Source of the DNA: an uncultured Dialister sp.
GTDB taxonomy: Bacteria; Bacillota; Negativicutes; Veillonellales; Dialisteraceae
Reading direction: 5' to 3'
Assembly (NCBI GenBank): GCA_900759415.1
Contig: CAAEVC010000021.1
Coordinates: 1 to 21,075, forward strand
DNA: 21,075 bases
The notes beneath the pieces were generated by a model. That model was not told where the DNA came from, did no database searches, and saw only the letters and a list, made by a program, of their open reading frames with translations. Position 1 is the stretch's first letter; every line of letters begins with the position of its first letter. The translations under genes were made by a program, and so were the position numbers. Shown here one piece after another: positions 1-8,080 of this stretch.

Positions 1-26
1 AGTAACATACTGGCCTAACCACTCAA

Positions 27-52
27 AATAGCCCCACTATTGCGGGGCTATT
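27..52 (-). terminator. Hairpin terminator downstream of the 177-residue gene
   Basis: A perfect 9-bp stem (AATAGCCCC / GGGGCTATT) encloses an 8-nt loop. Read on the minus strand it is followed by TTTTGAG, a short T run, so it best fits termination of the minus-strand gene that ends about 80 bp away. On the plus strand the hairpin is followed by AAATG, which makes it a poorer plus-strand terminator. Confidence 0.6.
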
Positions 53-130
53 AAATGACAATTCTCGGGACATTTTCAAAAATGCTTGACAGGAGAAAAG
101 CAAATAAATCATGAACTATGACTTTAATAA

Positions 131-664
131 CTAATAACTGCCATCTACGGAAGCTCTTAAATCCATCAGTGCATCATAAAGTTCTGAAAATGGCATATCT
201 CCATCCTTTTCAGGTACCCAGCGGAAGAAATATTCGCCAATTCGCAGCTCACAACGGGTCAGCCTTTTTATGGGGCCATACTTTTCCCGTTCATAGAGAT
301 CATGGTTAACTTCAAGTGAGTTTGTATTGGTTACAAAGTAATTCTGATCAAGTTTGAAAATGAATTCTGTTCTGCTGATAAAGGACTGTATATCCTTTTC
401 ATCAATGCATCCTTCTGTTTTCTCTGTCAGTCCGTTTTTCCACTCCGTTCTCTCCCACCTGCCCTGTGAGAAATCAAACAGATAATCAAACTGTCCACCT
501 TTTTCAGCCATATATCCATCGACCACAGAGTATCGGAAGGGCTTTCCGAAACTCTCCTTCTGAAGAGCAGGAATATCCTTCACATGATGTTTACCTGCTG
601 TGATACCAGCTTTATTCATCAGATCACTAAAATTATAATCAGCCAACGAAAAATTCCCCTTCAT
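131..664 (-). CDS. Hypothetical protein, 177 residues, family not recognised
   Basis: I do not recognise this protein. It is a soluble-looking, charged polypeptide with no signal peptide or membrane segment. Aromatic residues are frequent, as in the WERTEWKNG stretch near residue 69 and the YFFRWVPEKDGD stretch near 146, suggesting a compact alpha/beta fold, but no catalytic motif is visible. The ATG at 664 has no Shine-Dalgarno sequence. A TATAAT hexamer lies only 15-20 bases upstream, so the mRNA would be nearly leaderless, or the gene is read from the upstream ABC transporter operon 48 bp away. A downstream ATG at residue 16 also lacks a ribosome site. The uninterrupted frame, the terminator 80 bp after the stop and the promoter-like sequence support a real gene. 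Its function is unknown. Confidence 0.65.
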   Translation of the reverse strand: MKGNFSLADYNFSDLMNKAGITAGKHHVKDIPALQKESFGKPFRYSVVDGYMAEKGGQFDYLFDFSQGRWERTEWKNGLTEKTEGCIDEKDIQSFISRTEFIFKLDQNYFVTNTNSLEVNHDLYEREKYGPIKRLTRCELRIGEYFFRWVPEKDGDMPFSELYDALMDLRASVDGSY

Positions 665-678
665 GTGTTTTTATATTC

Positions 679-704
679 ATTATAATACACATCAGGTAAT
701 GTGT
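679..704 (-). promoter_or_regulatory. Possible promoter with operator-like inverted repeat before the 177-residue gene
   Basis: On the minus strand a perfect TATAAT (679-684) lies just before the hypothetical gene. Directly upstream, ACACAT (687-692) and ATGTGT (699-704) form a 6-bp inverted repeat with a 6-bp spacer, covering the place where a -35 element would be. No good TTGACA is present. The repeat could be an operator or a weak hairpin at the end of the ABC permease transcript. It has no T run on the minus strand, so it is not a typical terminator. Confidence 0.35.
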
Positions 705-712
705 GGTTTGTA

Positions 713-1405
713 TTATCTTAAGTTCTTTACCTTATACCGATGTTCCAGATATCTGAGAGACATAGATACAAAGAATGTCATAACGAAATAATAAACGGCT
801 ACAATGACAAGCGGCGGGAATGGCTGGAAACTGATTCCCTGAATAGTAGTTGCGGTATACATGAGATCTGCCATGCCAATAACAGAGACCTGAGAAGATT
901 CCTTTATCAATGTAACGAATTCATTACCAATAACAGGGAGTATATTTCTGATCGCCTGTGGAATAATAATGCGTATCATCGATTCCCACTTGGAAAAGCC
1001 AAGGGATAAAGCACCTTCCAGCTGTCCTTTCGGAATAGACTGAATGCCGGAACGGACAATTTCGCACTGGTATGCTCCAGAGTTAATAATCAGAGCCAGT
1101 ACACCTGCTGAAAGCCTTTCAAAATCTACACCCCATATCTGAAAACTCGGAAAATGAATTCCAAGGAATGGAAGGCCAAAGAAAACCAGTGAAATCTGAA
1201 CCAGCACCGGTGTACCTCTGATAATTTCCACATAGACGGCAGCAATCGCCTGAAGTATTTTTATCCCGGAAATCTTCATAAATGCAAGAGCAATTCCCAG
1301 AAATAAACCGAAGAAACATGCGAGGAATGAAATAATAATGGTGATTTTCACACCTGACATGAATATGTCATTATATTTCACTGCTGTATCTATTATCATA
1401 TCCAT
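713..1405 (-). CDS. Polar amino-acid ABC transporter permease (HisM/GlnP type)
   Basis: This is an inner-membrane permease of a polar amino-acid uptake system, 230 residues, the normal size for the family. It has hydrophobic segments near residues 20-42, 51-62, 66-82, 98-112 and 196-216. The family motif RGTP is at 63-66. The stretch EIVRSGIQSIPKGQ at 115-128 followed by the EAA loop (about 130-150, ending in a conserved Pro) is the contact site for the ATPase. The start ATG is preceded by GGAG, which begins directly after the TAA stop of the ATPase gene, so the two genes are translationally coupled in one operon. No periplasmic binding protein gene lies next to it, so the receptor must be encoded elsewhere. 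The substrate (glutamine, cystine, arginine or other) cannot be deduced. Confidence 0.9.
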   Translation of the reverse strand: MDMIIDTAVKYNDIFMSGVKITIIISFLACFFGLFLGIALAFMKISGIKILQAIAAVYVEIIRGTPVLVQISLVFFGLPFLGIHFPSFQIWGVDFERLSAGVLALIINSGAYQCEIVRSGIQSIPKGQLEGALSLGFSKWESMIRIIIPQAIRNILPVIGNEFVTLIKESSQVSVIGMADLMYTATTIQGISFQPFPPLVIVAVYYFVMTFFVSMSLRYLEHRYKVKNLR

Positions 1406-1420
1406 ATTGTTGTCATCTCC

Positions 1421-2173
1421 TTAAATATCAGTATGCAGAAGACGTTTCAGGAACGTCTGTGTTCTTTCTTCCTGTGGATGAGTAAAGATATCCTCCGGGT
1501 TTCCTTCTTCCACAATATAGCCTTTGTCCATGAAGACAACATGATTGGAAACCATTCTCGCAAACTGCATTTCATGAGTGACTACCATCATAGTCATACC
1601 ATCCAAAGCGACTTCCTTCATAACAGTCAATACATCACCAACCAGTTCAGGATCAAGAGCAGAAGTAGGTTCATCAAAAAGGAGCATCTTCGGCTTCATT
1701 GCCAGTGCACGGGCTATGGCTACACGCTGCTGCTGACCGCCGGAAAGCTCGCCGGGATAATAATCGGCCCGCTCTGCCATTCCTACTCTTTCCAGCAGTT
1801 CCATAGCAAGTTCCTTCGCTTCGGCTTTGGGAAGCTTCTTGATATGAACCGGTGCATACATGACGTTTTCCAGTGCGGTAAACATGGGAAACAGGTTAAA
1901 AGACTGAAATACCATACCTACATCACGGCGGAGAAGTTTGACATCTTTGGTTTCATTAATTTTCTTGCCTTCAAACCACAACTCTCCCCCAGTCGGTTTC
2001 TCTAATAGATTAAGACAGCGCAGGAATGTACTCTTGCCGGAACCGGATGGTCCGATGATTGTACATACTTCTCCATTTTCAATATTCATACTTATATCTT
2101 TTAATACTTCTACTTTTCCGTAAGATTTCTTCAGATTTTTTATTTCATAGATTATTTCTTTCTGATTGGACAT
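1421..2173 (-). CDS. Polar amino-acid ABC transporter ATP-binding protein (GlnQ/HisP type)
   Basis: This is the cytoplasmic ATPase that powers the amino-acid permease encoded downstream. In its 250 residues all nucleotide-binding motifs are intact: Walker A GPSGSGKST at 41-49, Q-loop around VFQSFNLFP at 88-96, signature LSGGQQQR at 143-150, Walker B LLFDEPTSALD at 164-174 and the switch His in VTHEM at 198-202. The VFQSFNLFPMFTALENV pattern and the short length are typical of the GlnQ/HisP/ArtP subfamily. A Shine-Dalgarno AAGGAGAG precedes the ATG with good spacing. It is the first gene of a two-gene operon behind a strong extended -10 promoter, with 15 bp between its stop and the permease start. 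Confidence 0.95.
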   Translation of the reverse strand: MSNQKEIIYEIKNLKKSYGKVEVLKDISMNIENGEVCTIIGPSGSGKSTFLRCLNLLEKPTGGELWFEGKKINETKDVKLLRRDVGMVFQSFNLFPMFTALENVMYAPVHIKKLPKAEAKELAMELLERVGMAERADYYPGELSGGQQQRVAIARALAMKPKMLLFDEPTSALDPELVGDVLTVMKEVALDGMTMMVVTHEMQFARMVSNHVVFMDKGYIVEEGNPEDIFTHPQEERTQTFLKRLLHTDI

Positions 2174-2201
2174 TGTTTCACTCTCCTTTTATTTATTCAG
2201 A

Positions 2202-2230
2202 ATTCTAGCATAAATATACACGATAATCAA
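2202..2230 (-). promoter_or_regulatory. Sigma-A promoter of the amino-acid ABC transporter operon
   Basis: Read on the minus strand: -35 TTGATT (2225-2230), 17-bp spacer, -10 TAGAAT (2202-2207), with TGC just upstream of the -10 making an extended -10. The ATPase ATG is about 30 bp downstream and has a good ribosome site. This is among the best-matching promoters in the window. Confidence 0.7.
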
Positions 2231-2355
2231 GAAATTTTTAGAAATTTTATCAAATATCAGTAGATTATGCAATATTGGAGAATAAATATGTACATTAAGA
2301 ATGTAATACCGTATCGTAAATTCCTCTCCCATGACCAGAATCATTCAATAGAAAA

Positions 2356-2374
2356 CGGCCGGAAAAACCGGCCG
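2356..2374 (-). terminator. Terminator of the phosphosugar mutase gene
   Basis: A perfect GC-only 7-bp stem (CGGCCGG / CCGGCCG) with a 5-nt loop is followed on the minus strand by TTTTC. It lies about 64 bp past the mutase stop codon and separates it from the amino-acid transporter promoter. Confidence 0.75.
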
Positions 2375-2437
2375 GCTTTCATATGGTAAGCCCTTTATGG
2401 AAATAGGAACCTGTACATTCCCCGAGGAATGGCATGA

Positions 2438-4087
2438 TTATAAACCAAATTTATTTTCCCACTGAGATTTATAATCCATGAAAAGTTTATATGCTTCTTC
2501 CTTGTCCTTCCCTTTCAGAGAATAATAGAATTTGATTTTCGGTTCTGTACCGCTTGGACGAATAGCCATCCATCCACCATCTTTCAGGTAAAACTTCAAC
2601 ACATTTTCTCTGGGCAGGTCTCCAACCCCTGTCGCATAGTCCACCACTTCAGAAATATCCGGGATGAAATCTTTTACATCCATTTTTCTGACCTGTTTCA
2701 TAATAGATGCAATCCGCTCTGCCCCTTCTAATCCCTTTAATGTATAGGAGACAGTCTTATCATAGTAATATCCGTATTTCTGATAAATTTCATTCAGCAC
2801 ATCAGCAAGAGTCTTCCCTCTTTCTTTAAAGTATGCTGCCATTTCACAGATGATCATAGCCGTAACTACAGCGTCTTTATCCTGTGCATGAACACCGGCC
2901 AGATAACCATAGCTTTCCTCATAGCCAAGTATAAAATCATGGAATGGATCTTCTTTCCACTGACTGATTTTTTCTCCTATATACTTGAATCCTGTCAGAG
3001 TTTCTACAACATGTACATGGAAATCTCTGACAATATCTGCTCCCAATTCTCCGGTTACCACTGTTTTAACAATGGTGGACGCAGGTGTCAGCTCCTTCCT
3101 TCTTGTGGACAGAATAAACCAGGTAAGAAGAGCCCCCATCTGATTACCAGTTATCAATCTGTAGGAATTTCCTTCTCGTACAGCTGAACCAATCCGGTCA
3201 CTGTCCGGGTCAGTACCGATTACTATATCTGCTTTCTCCTGTTCTGCCAGCTCGATGCCAAGAGCAAGCGCTGATTCATTTTCCGGATTTGGGGAATCGA
3301 CGGTCGGGAAATTTCCGTCCGGTAATCTCTGTTCCTCTACCACACTTAAATTTCTGAATCCTGCCTTCTCCAGAATTTTGCATACCGGTTTATAACCACT
3401 TCCATGGAGTGGTGTATAAACAACGGAAAGGGGCGGCGGATTCCCCTTATAATAAGATTGTTTAAAAATTTCATTGATAAAAAGGTCAACCATATCCTGA
3501 TCCAGATACGTAAGAAGTTCATTTCTTCCATGATCGTCAATTGATGATAAATCAGTTACCGCTTCTACATATCCAGTCAATATATCTGCTTTGTCTGGTA
3601 CCAGCTGACCACCATCCGGTCCATACACTTTATAACCATTGTATTCTGGTGGATTATGGCTGGCCGTTACTACAATCCCGCCCAATGCATTAAAATATTT
3701 TACTGCAAAAGAAAGTACAGGAATCGGTTCCAGTTCTTTAAAAAGACGGACAGGAATCCCGGCGGCAGTCAATACATCAGCTGCCTCCTTAGCAAATTCT
3801 CTTGAATGATTTCTTGAATCATAGGCTATTACTATTCCCCGTTCCAGTTCATCAGGAAATTCATGGAACAGATAATCAGCAAATCCACGGGAAGCTCTTG
3901 CGACCGTATATCTATTCATACGATTGGTTCCAGCACCCATAATACCGCGGAGCCCTGCTGTGCCAAATTCCAGATCCTTGTGGAAACGCTCTTCGATTTC
4001 CCTTTCATCTGTAACAGATAACAATTCTTTTTTTGTTGATTCATCTGCCCAGGATATCCAGTCTTTATATAATTCTTTATATCCCAT
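2438..4087 (-). CDS. Phosphosugar mutase, phosphoglucomutase type (PgcA-like)
   Basis: This is an alpha-D-phosphohexomutase, predicted to interconvert glucose-6-phosphate and glucose-1-phosphate in the cytoplasm; phosphomannomutase activity is possible too. Numbered from the chosen start (549 residues), it shows EFGTAGLRG near 40-48, the phosphoserine loop TASHNP with catalytic Ser at 143, the Mg-binding loop DPDSDR at 293-298, the sugar-binding loop GYEES at 388-392 and the phosphate-binding loop RPSGTEP at 510-516. The length fits the long PGM2/PgcA branch. An in-frame ATG four codons upstream (4099) has no ribosome site, whereas GAGGTG lies 5 bases before the ATG at 4087, so the shorter start is preferred. 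The gene is divergent from galE and galU, which use its product glucose-1-phosphate, and that context favours a phosphoglucomutase role. Confidence 0.92.
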   Translation of the reverse strand: MGYKELYKDWISWADESTKKELLSVTDEREIEERFHKDLEFGTAGLRGIMGAGTNRMNRYTVARASRGFADYLFHEFPDELERGIVIAYDSRNHSREFAKEAADVLTAAGIPVRLFKELEPIPVLSFAVKYFNALGGIVVTASHNPPEYNGYKVYGPDGGQLVPDKADILTGYVEAVTDLSSIDDHGRNELLTYLDQDMVDLFINEIFKQSYYKGNPPPLSVVYTPLHGSGYKPVCKILEKAGFRNLSVVEEQRLPDGNFPTVDSPNPENESALALGIELAEQEKADIVIGTDPDSDRIGSAVREGNSYRLITGNQMGALLTWFILSTRRKELTPASTIVKTVVTGELGADIVRDFHVHVVETLTGFKYIGEKISQWKEDPFHDFILGYEESYGYLAGVHAQDKDAVVTAMIICEMAAYFKERGKTLADVLNEIYQKYGYYYDKTVSYTLKGLEGAERIASIMKQVRKMDVKDFIPDISEVVDYATGVGDLPRENVLKFYLKDGGWMAIRPSGTEPKIKFYYSLKGKDKEEAYKLFMDYKSQWENKFGL

Positions 4088-4135
4088 GTCACACCTCATA
4101 CAATAATTAAATTATATTCTATTATACTGAACCAT

Positions 4136-4144
4136 ATTATACCA
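4136..4144 (-). promoter_or_regulatory. Extended -10 promoter of the phosphosugar mutase gene
   Basis: The minus strand reads TGG-TATAAT, an extended -10, about 50 bp before the mutase start. A second TATAAT lies at 4120-4125. No good -35 hexamer is present at the expected distance, so assignment rests on the extended -10. Confidence 0.45.
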
Positions 4145-4178
4145 ATAATTTTCCTCCATGGGGACCAGGAAATCAAGG

Positions 4179-4216
4179 CATATATTTCCATAGCCCTTTA
4201 ATTCCAGAAATATATG
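4179..4216. repeat. 10-bp perfect inverted repeat in the divergent mutase/galE intergenic region
   Basis: CATATATTTC (4179-4188) and GAAATATATG (4207-4216) are exact reverse complements, separated by 18 bp, so the half-site centres are 28 bp apart (close to three helical turns). The repeat lies between the mutase promoter and the galE promoter. It has no T run and is AT-rich, which fits a regulator-binding site better than a terminator. No cognate regulator is encoded nearby. Confidence 0.4.
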
Positions 4217-4301
4217 TGATAGAGAGGTTCCCTTATCCTCCATCGCCTGTAATAAATTAACGCATATTTTAGATTTTACTTATCTTTTTATAAAATAAAC
4301 A

Positions 4302-4310
4302 TGATATACT
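4302..4310 (+). promoter_or_regulatory. Extended -10 promoter of galE-galU
   Basis: TGA-TATACT forms an extended -10 about 30 bp before the galE ATG, in a very AT-rich stretch. No clear -35 hexamer is seen. The predicted transcript would start near 4317, giving a short leader that contains the AGGAGG ribosome site at 4329-4334. Confidence 0.5.
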
Positions 4311-4339
4311 AGAATAAATAAATATTACAGGAGGCATTC

Positions 4340-5338
4340 ATGAATATTCTTGTTACTGGCGGAGTCGGCTATATCGGCTCTCATACGGTAAGAGCTCTTC
4401 TTGGTTCCAGAGATCTTACTCCCGTTGTTTTTGATAATCTTGCTACCGGCCATACAGAATCCATACCAGATGGAGTTTCCTTTGTGAAGGGAGATATTCA
4501 TGATATTGATTTTGTGGCCCAGACATTAAAAGAATATAAGATTGATGGTGTCATTCACTTTGCAGCCTATTCTCTGGTCGGTGAATCCATGGCAGATCCT
4601 GCCAAATACTACAACAATAATGTAGAAGGAACTCTTCATCTTCTCATGGGAATGAAGAAAGCAGGGGTCAATAAAATAGTATTTTCCTCCACTGCTGCAG
4701 TATATGGAGAACCTGAGAAGACTCCTATCGATGAAGATTTCCCTCATAATCCCACCAATGTTTATGGCCGTACAAAACTGGTCATAGAAAATATGATGAG
4801 AGACTTTACCGATGCTTATGGCCTCCGCTACGTAGCTCTCCGTTATTTCAATGCATCCGGTGCAGCTTTGGATGGTTCTATCGGAGAAGACCATAATCCC
4901 GAATCCCATCTGATTCCTCTGATTCTCAAGACTGCTCAGGGTGTCCGTGATCATATCGCCATATACGGTACTGATTACCCCACACCAGATGGCACCTGCA
5001 TCCGGGATTACATTCATGTCCTTGATCTTGCGGATGCTCATGTTCTTGCGATGAGATATCTGTTAAACGGCGGTGAAAGCAACTACTTCAATCTGGGAAG
5101 TGAAAAAGGCTTCAGTGTACGTGAAATTATTGAGACAGCAAAGAAAGTGACTGGTATTGATTTTAAGGTCACTGAAGAAGAGAGAAGAAGCGGTGATCCT
5201 GCCATACTGATTGCTTCTTCAAAGAAATGTCATGACGTACTTGGATGGACACCAGCTCATTCCAATACAAAAGAAATTATTTCTTCTGCCTGGAAGTGGC
5301 ATAAAAATCATCCCTATGGATATAAAGATAAACAGTAA
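4340..5338 (+). CDS. galE: UDP-glucose 4-epimerase
   Basis: GalE interconverts UDP-glucose and UDP-galactose with bound NAD, in the Leloir pathway and for supply of galactosyl residues to surface glycans. The 332-residue protein is a short-chain dehydrogenase/reductase of the extended type. The NAD-binding GxxGxxG motif is GGVGYIG at 7-13 (Val replaces the more common Ala). SSTAAVYG at 116-123 provides the catalytic Ser/Thr, YGRTK at 142-146 is the YxxxK catalytic pair, and RYFNASGA near 168-175 is typical of GalE. The start is clear, with AGGAGG six bases upstream of the ATG. galU follows after 32 bp on the same strand, so the two form an operon. Family members can also act on the N-acetyl sugars; the sequence alone does not settle this. 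Confidence 0.95.
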   Translation: MNILVTGGVGYIGSHTVRALLGSRDLTPVVFDNLATGHTESIPDGVSFVKGDIHDIDFVAQTLKEYKIDGVIHFAAYSLVGESMADPAKYYNNNVEGTLHLLMGMKKAGVNKIVFSSTAAVYGEPEKTPIDEDFPHNPTNVYGRTKLVIENMMRDFTDAYGLRYVALRYFNASGAALDGSIGEDHNPESHLIPLILKTAQGVRDHIAIYGTDYPTPDGTCIRDYIHVLDLADAHVLAMRYLLNGGESNYFNLGSEKGFSVREIIETAKKVTGIDFKVTEEERRSGDPAILIASSKKCHDVLGWTPAHSNTKEIISSAWKWHKNHPYGYKDKQ

Positions 5339-5370
5339 CTGTGCACCTGATATTATAAAATGGAGGAATT

Positions 5371-6255
5371 ATGCAGAAAATCAGAAAAGCCGTTATTCCG
5401 GCAGCCGGCTTTGGCACCCGTTTTCTTCCGGAAACAAAAGCAATGCCTAAAGAAATGCTTCCTATTGTGGACAAGCCTACCATCCAATATATTGTAGAGG
5501 AAATCAAGGCCAGCGGAATCGAACAGATCCTCATTATTTCCGGTCACGCCAAGAGAGCCATTGAAGATCATTTTGATTCTTCCCCGGAGCTGGAACAGCA
5601 TCTCTATGAATCAGGAAAAATGGATCTGTTAAAGGAAATCAGAAAAATTGCGTCTATAAAAATTCATTATACCCGCCAGCAGTATATGAAAGGCTTGGGA
5701 GATGCCATTCTCTGTGCCAAGGATTTCATTGATGGAGAACCATTCGGCGTCATTCTCGGGGATGATGTGGTTTACAATGCTGATGGTAAACCGGCACTCC
5801 GTCAGCTTATTGAGCAGTATGATAAGACAAATGGTACGGTAATTGGCTGCCAGATCGTAAAAAAGGAACAGGTCTCTTCTTATGGTATCGTGGATGGGAC
5901 CCCGACAGATGATCCAAATCTGGTCAAGGTCAAAGATATGGTGGAAAAGCCATCTATTGAAGAAGCACCAAGCTGCTTTGCCGCTTTAGGCCGCTATGTC
6001 ATTACTCCTGATGTTTTCAGTGTACTGGAAGAGACCATTCCTGGAAAAGGCGGCGAAATTCAGCTTACCGATGCCCTTCGCGTCATGGCCCACAAGGGAA
6101 ATGTATACGCTTACAACTTTACAGGTAAGAGATATGACACCGGAAATAAACTGGGATATCTGAAGGCAACGGTAGAATTTGCTCTCCGGCGTCAGGATCT
6201 GGGACCTAAGTTTAAAGAATATCTGAAAAATCTTGTAAAAGATGAAAATTTCTAA
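5371..6255 (+). CDS. galU: UTP-glucose-1-phosphate uridylyltransferase (UDP-glucose pyrophosphorylase)
   Basis: GalU makes UDP-glucose and pyrophosphate from UTP and glucose-1-phosphate, in the cytoplasm. The 294-residue protein has the nucleotidyltransferase signature GFGTRFLPETK at 13-23 followed by KEMLPIVDKPTIQY at 27-40. GLGDAI is at 108-113 and the metal-binding LGDD loop at 129-132, followed by the conserved VEKP. The length is normal for GalU/GtaB. A GGAGG ribosome site sits 5 bases before the ATG. It is the second gene after galE and ends just before a strong bidirectional terminator. With the divergent phosphosugar mutase and galE it completes a route from glucose-6-phosphate to UDP-galactose. 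Confidence 0.96.
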   Translation: MQKIRKAVIPAAGFGTRFLPETKAMPKEMLPIVDKPTIQYIVEEIKASGIEQILIISGHAKRAIEDHFDSSPELEQHLYESGKMDLLKEIRKIASIKIHYTRQQYMKGLGDAILCAKDFIDGEPFGVILGDDVVYNADGKPALRQLIEQYDKTNGTVIGCQIVKKEQVSSYGIVDGTPTDDPNLVKVKDMVEKPSIEEAPSCFAALGRYVITPDVFSVLEETIPGKGGEIQLTDALRVMAHKGNVYAYNFTGKRYDTGNKLGYLKATVEFALRRQDLGPKFKEYLKNLVKDENF

Positions 6256-6316
6256 TTTTTCTCACTCCACATAAATATAAAAGGCGAAAAAATATATCTA
6301 CCATCTCAAAACACGT

Positions 6317-6354
6317 AAAAAGGAAGTTTATGTACTCCATAAACTTCCTTTTTT
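6317..6354. terminator. Bidirectional terminator between galU and the ABC exporter
   Basis: GGAAGTTTATG (6322-6332) and CATAAACTTCC (6338-6348) form an 11-bp perfect stem with a 5-nt loop, flanked by A5 on the left and T6 on the right. The hairpin has a T run in both directions. It lies between two convergent genes and almost touches the stop codon of the minus-strand exporter, so it probably ends both transcripts. Confidence 0.88.
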
Positions 6355-6355
6355 A

Positions 6356-8080
6356 TTACATTTCACGTTTTGAACGCTGAGTCTCATAGAGCTGGAAATA
6401 TTTTCCCCGCTTCCGGATAAGCTCCTCATGTTTCCCGGATTCAATAATTCTTCCATGATCCAGTACGTAAATGCAATCTGCATTCTTTACGGTAGAGAGA
6501 CGATGGGCAATGATAATCGTCGTTCTATGCTGTGACAGATGATCCAGTGCTTTCTGCACTTCTTTTTCTGTTCTCATATCAAGTGCCGATGTGGCTTCAT
6601 CAAAAATAACTACCGGAGGATTTTTTAACAATACCCGGGCAATCGCAATTCTCTGCTTCTGTCCGCCGGAAAGCTTCACTCCCCTTTCCCCTACTTTAGT
6701 ATCATATCCATGGGGAAGTTCCCTGATAAATATGTCAGCTGACGCCATTTCCGCTGCTTTCACAATCTCTTTGTTTGTTGCATTTTCCCTGCCATATGCT
6801 ATATTCTCAGAAATCGTATCATCGAACAGGAATACATCCTGCTGTACGATTCCCATATTTCTTCTCAGATCCTTCTGTCTGAAGAGATTGATATTATAAC
6901 CATCCAGCATGATTTCCCCTTCAGAAGGTTCGTAGAACCGAAGCAGGAGGCTGGCAAGTGTACTCTTTCCAGCTCCGGTTTCACCTACAAAGGCTGCTGT
7001 CTTCCCCGCCGGAATATCCAGACTCAAATGCTGCAGAACCGGTTGCGACGGATCATATCCAAAGGAAATATCTGAAAATTGAATATGCCCTGCAATATGA
7101 TCCGGTTTCAATGGATGAGACGAATCCTTAATCGCCGGGTCCGTGTCCATAATTTCTTCAAATCTATGAAATCCTGCCATTCCACGCTGGTAGACTTCTG
7201 CCAGGATTGTCAACCTGAATACAGGGCGCATAAAGATATTAACATAAAGAAGGAATGCCACGAAATCAGAAAGCAGCAGCTCTCCTGCTGCAAGCATATA
7301 ACCGCCTGATAGAATAACCACTACATTGATCAGATTGGTGAAAAAATTAATACTTCCAAAAAAATACCCTACCAGCTTATAGGAATGGAATTTAGTATTT
7401 TTAAGTTTGGTACTTACTTTCTCAAATCGTGAAAGTTCAAAATCTTCTTTCGCAAATGCTTTGACCAGCCGGATACCGGAAAGGCTCTCCTCTGCTCTGG
7501 ATGCTACCTCCCCGGCTACCTGCCTGTTCTTTCTAAAAGCATCTTTCATCTTCCTGTTAATCTTCAGTGTATGAATAACTTTTGCAATCAGCAGTATACC
7601 TATGATAAGTGCCAGTTTCCAGTTCATTACAAACATGAGAAGCAGTGTACCTGACATAATCACACCGCAGAGAAGTATATCATTAGGGCCTCTGAAAGAA
7701 AGATCACTGATCTCTGCTATATCCCCAGTGATTCGTGACAGCAGCTGTCCCGTTTTCTCATTGTCAAAATAGTGAAATGACAACGTCTCTATATGGGAAA
7801 AGATATCCTTTCTCATATCATGTTCAATGGATGCACTCATAACATGTCCGTAATACTGGACGAGAAACTGGATGATGAAATTGATGATATACAGCAGCAG
7901 AAGAATGGCCGAACCAGTAAACAGCTGCTCCATATCCTGCAATGGAAGGATATCCTGAATCAGATATTTAACTACCATTGGAAAAATCAGATCCAGTGCG
8001 GCCATCGCAAAGGTGCCTGCAATAACACCAGCAAGTATACTTTTATAAGGTTTATAATATCGGGTAAATCTTTTAACCAT
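6356..8080 (-). CDS. ABC exporter half-transporter (MsbA/BmrA-like, fused membrane and ATPase domains)
   Basis: This is a membrane exporter with one transmembrane domain and one nucleotide-binding domain in 574 residues, expected to work as a dimer. Six hydrophobic helices can be seen near residues 15-35, 55-77, 135-152, 155-170, 240-263 and 268-285. The ATPase domain has Walker A GETGAGKST at 366-374, Q-loop VQQD near 412-415, signature LSGGQKQR at 470-477, Walker B VVIFDEATSALD at 490-501 and H-loop IIIAHRLST at 522-530. GAGGAG precedes the ATG with good spacing. It appears monocistronic: a terminator follows directly and a 516-bp gene-free region lies upstream. The substrate (lipid, drug or peptide) cannot be inferred; no partner half-transporter or MarR-type regulator is adjacent. 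Confidence 0.93.
   Translation of the reverse strand: MVKRFTRYYKPYKSILAGVIAGTFAMAALDLIFPMVVKYLIQDILPLQDMEQLFTGSAILLLLYIINFIIQFLVQYYGHVMSASIEHDMRKDIFSHIETLSFHYFDNEKTGQLLSRITGDIAEISDLSFRGPNDILLCGVIMSGTLLLMFVMNWKLALIIGILLIAKVIHTLKINRKMKDAFRKNRQVAGEVASRAEESLSGIRLVKAFAKEDFELSRFEKVSTKLKNTKFHSYKLVGYFFGSINFFTNLINVVVILSGGYMLAAGELLLSDFVAFLLYVNIFMRPVFRLTILAEVYQRGMAGFHRFEEIMDTDPAIKDSSHPLKPDHIAGHIQFSDISFGYDPSQPVLQHLSLDIPAGKTAAFVGETGAGKSTLASLLLRFYEPSEGEIMLDGYNINLFRQKDLRRNMGIVQQDVFLFDDTISENIAYGRENATNKEIVKAAEMASADIFIRELPHGYDTKVGERGVKLSGGQKQRIAIARVLLKNPPVVIFDEATSALDMRTEKEVQKALDHLSQHRTTIIIAHRLSTVKNADCIYVLDHGRIIESGKHEELIRKRGKYFQLYETQRSKREM

Noticed and set aside
86..134. TTGACA followed by AGGAG and an ATG at 111 (plus strand)
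   Set aside because: The frame stops after seven codons, the ribosome site is too far from the ATG and no -10 fits.
2288..2389. Plus-strand 33-codon frame with GGAG eight bases before its ATG
   Set aside because: It runs through the mutase terminator hairpin, has no recognisable product and no promoter; the ribosome-like site is probably chance.
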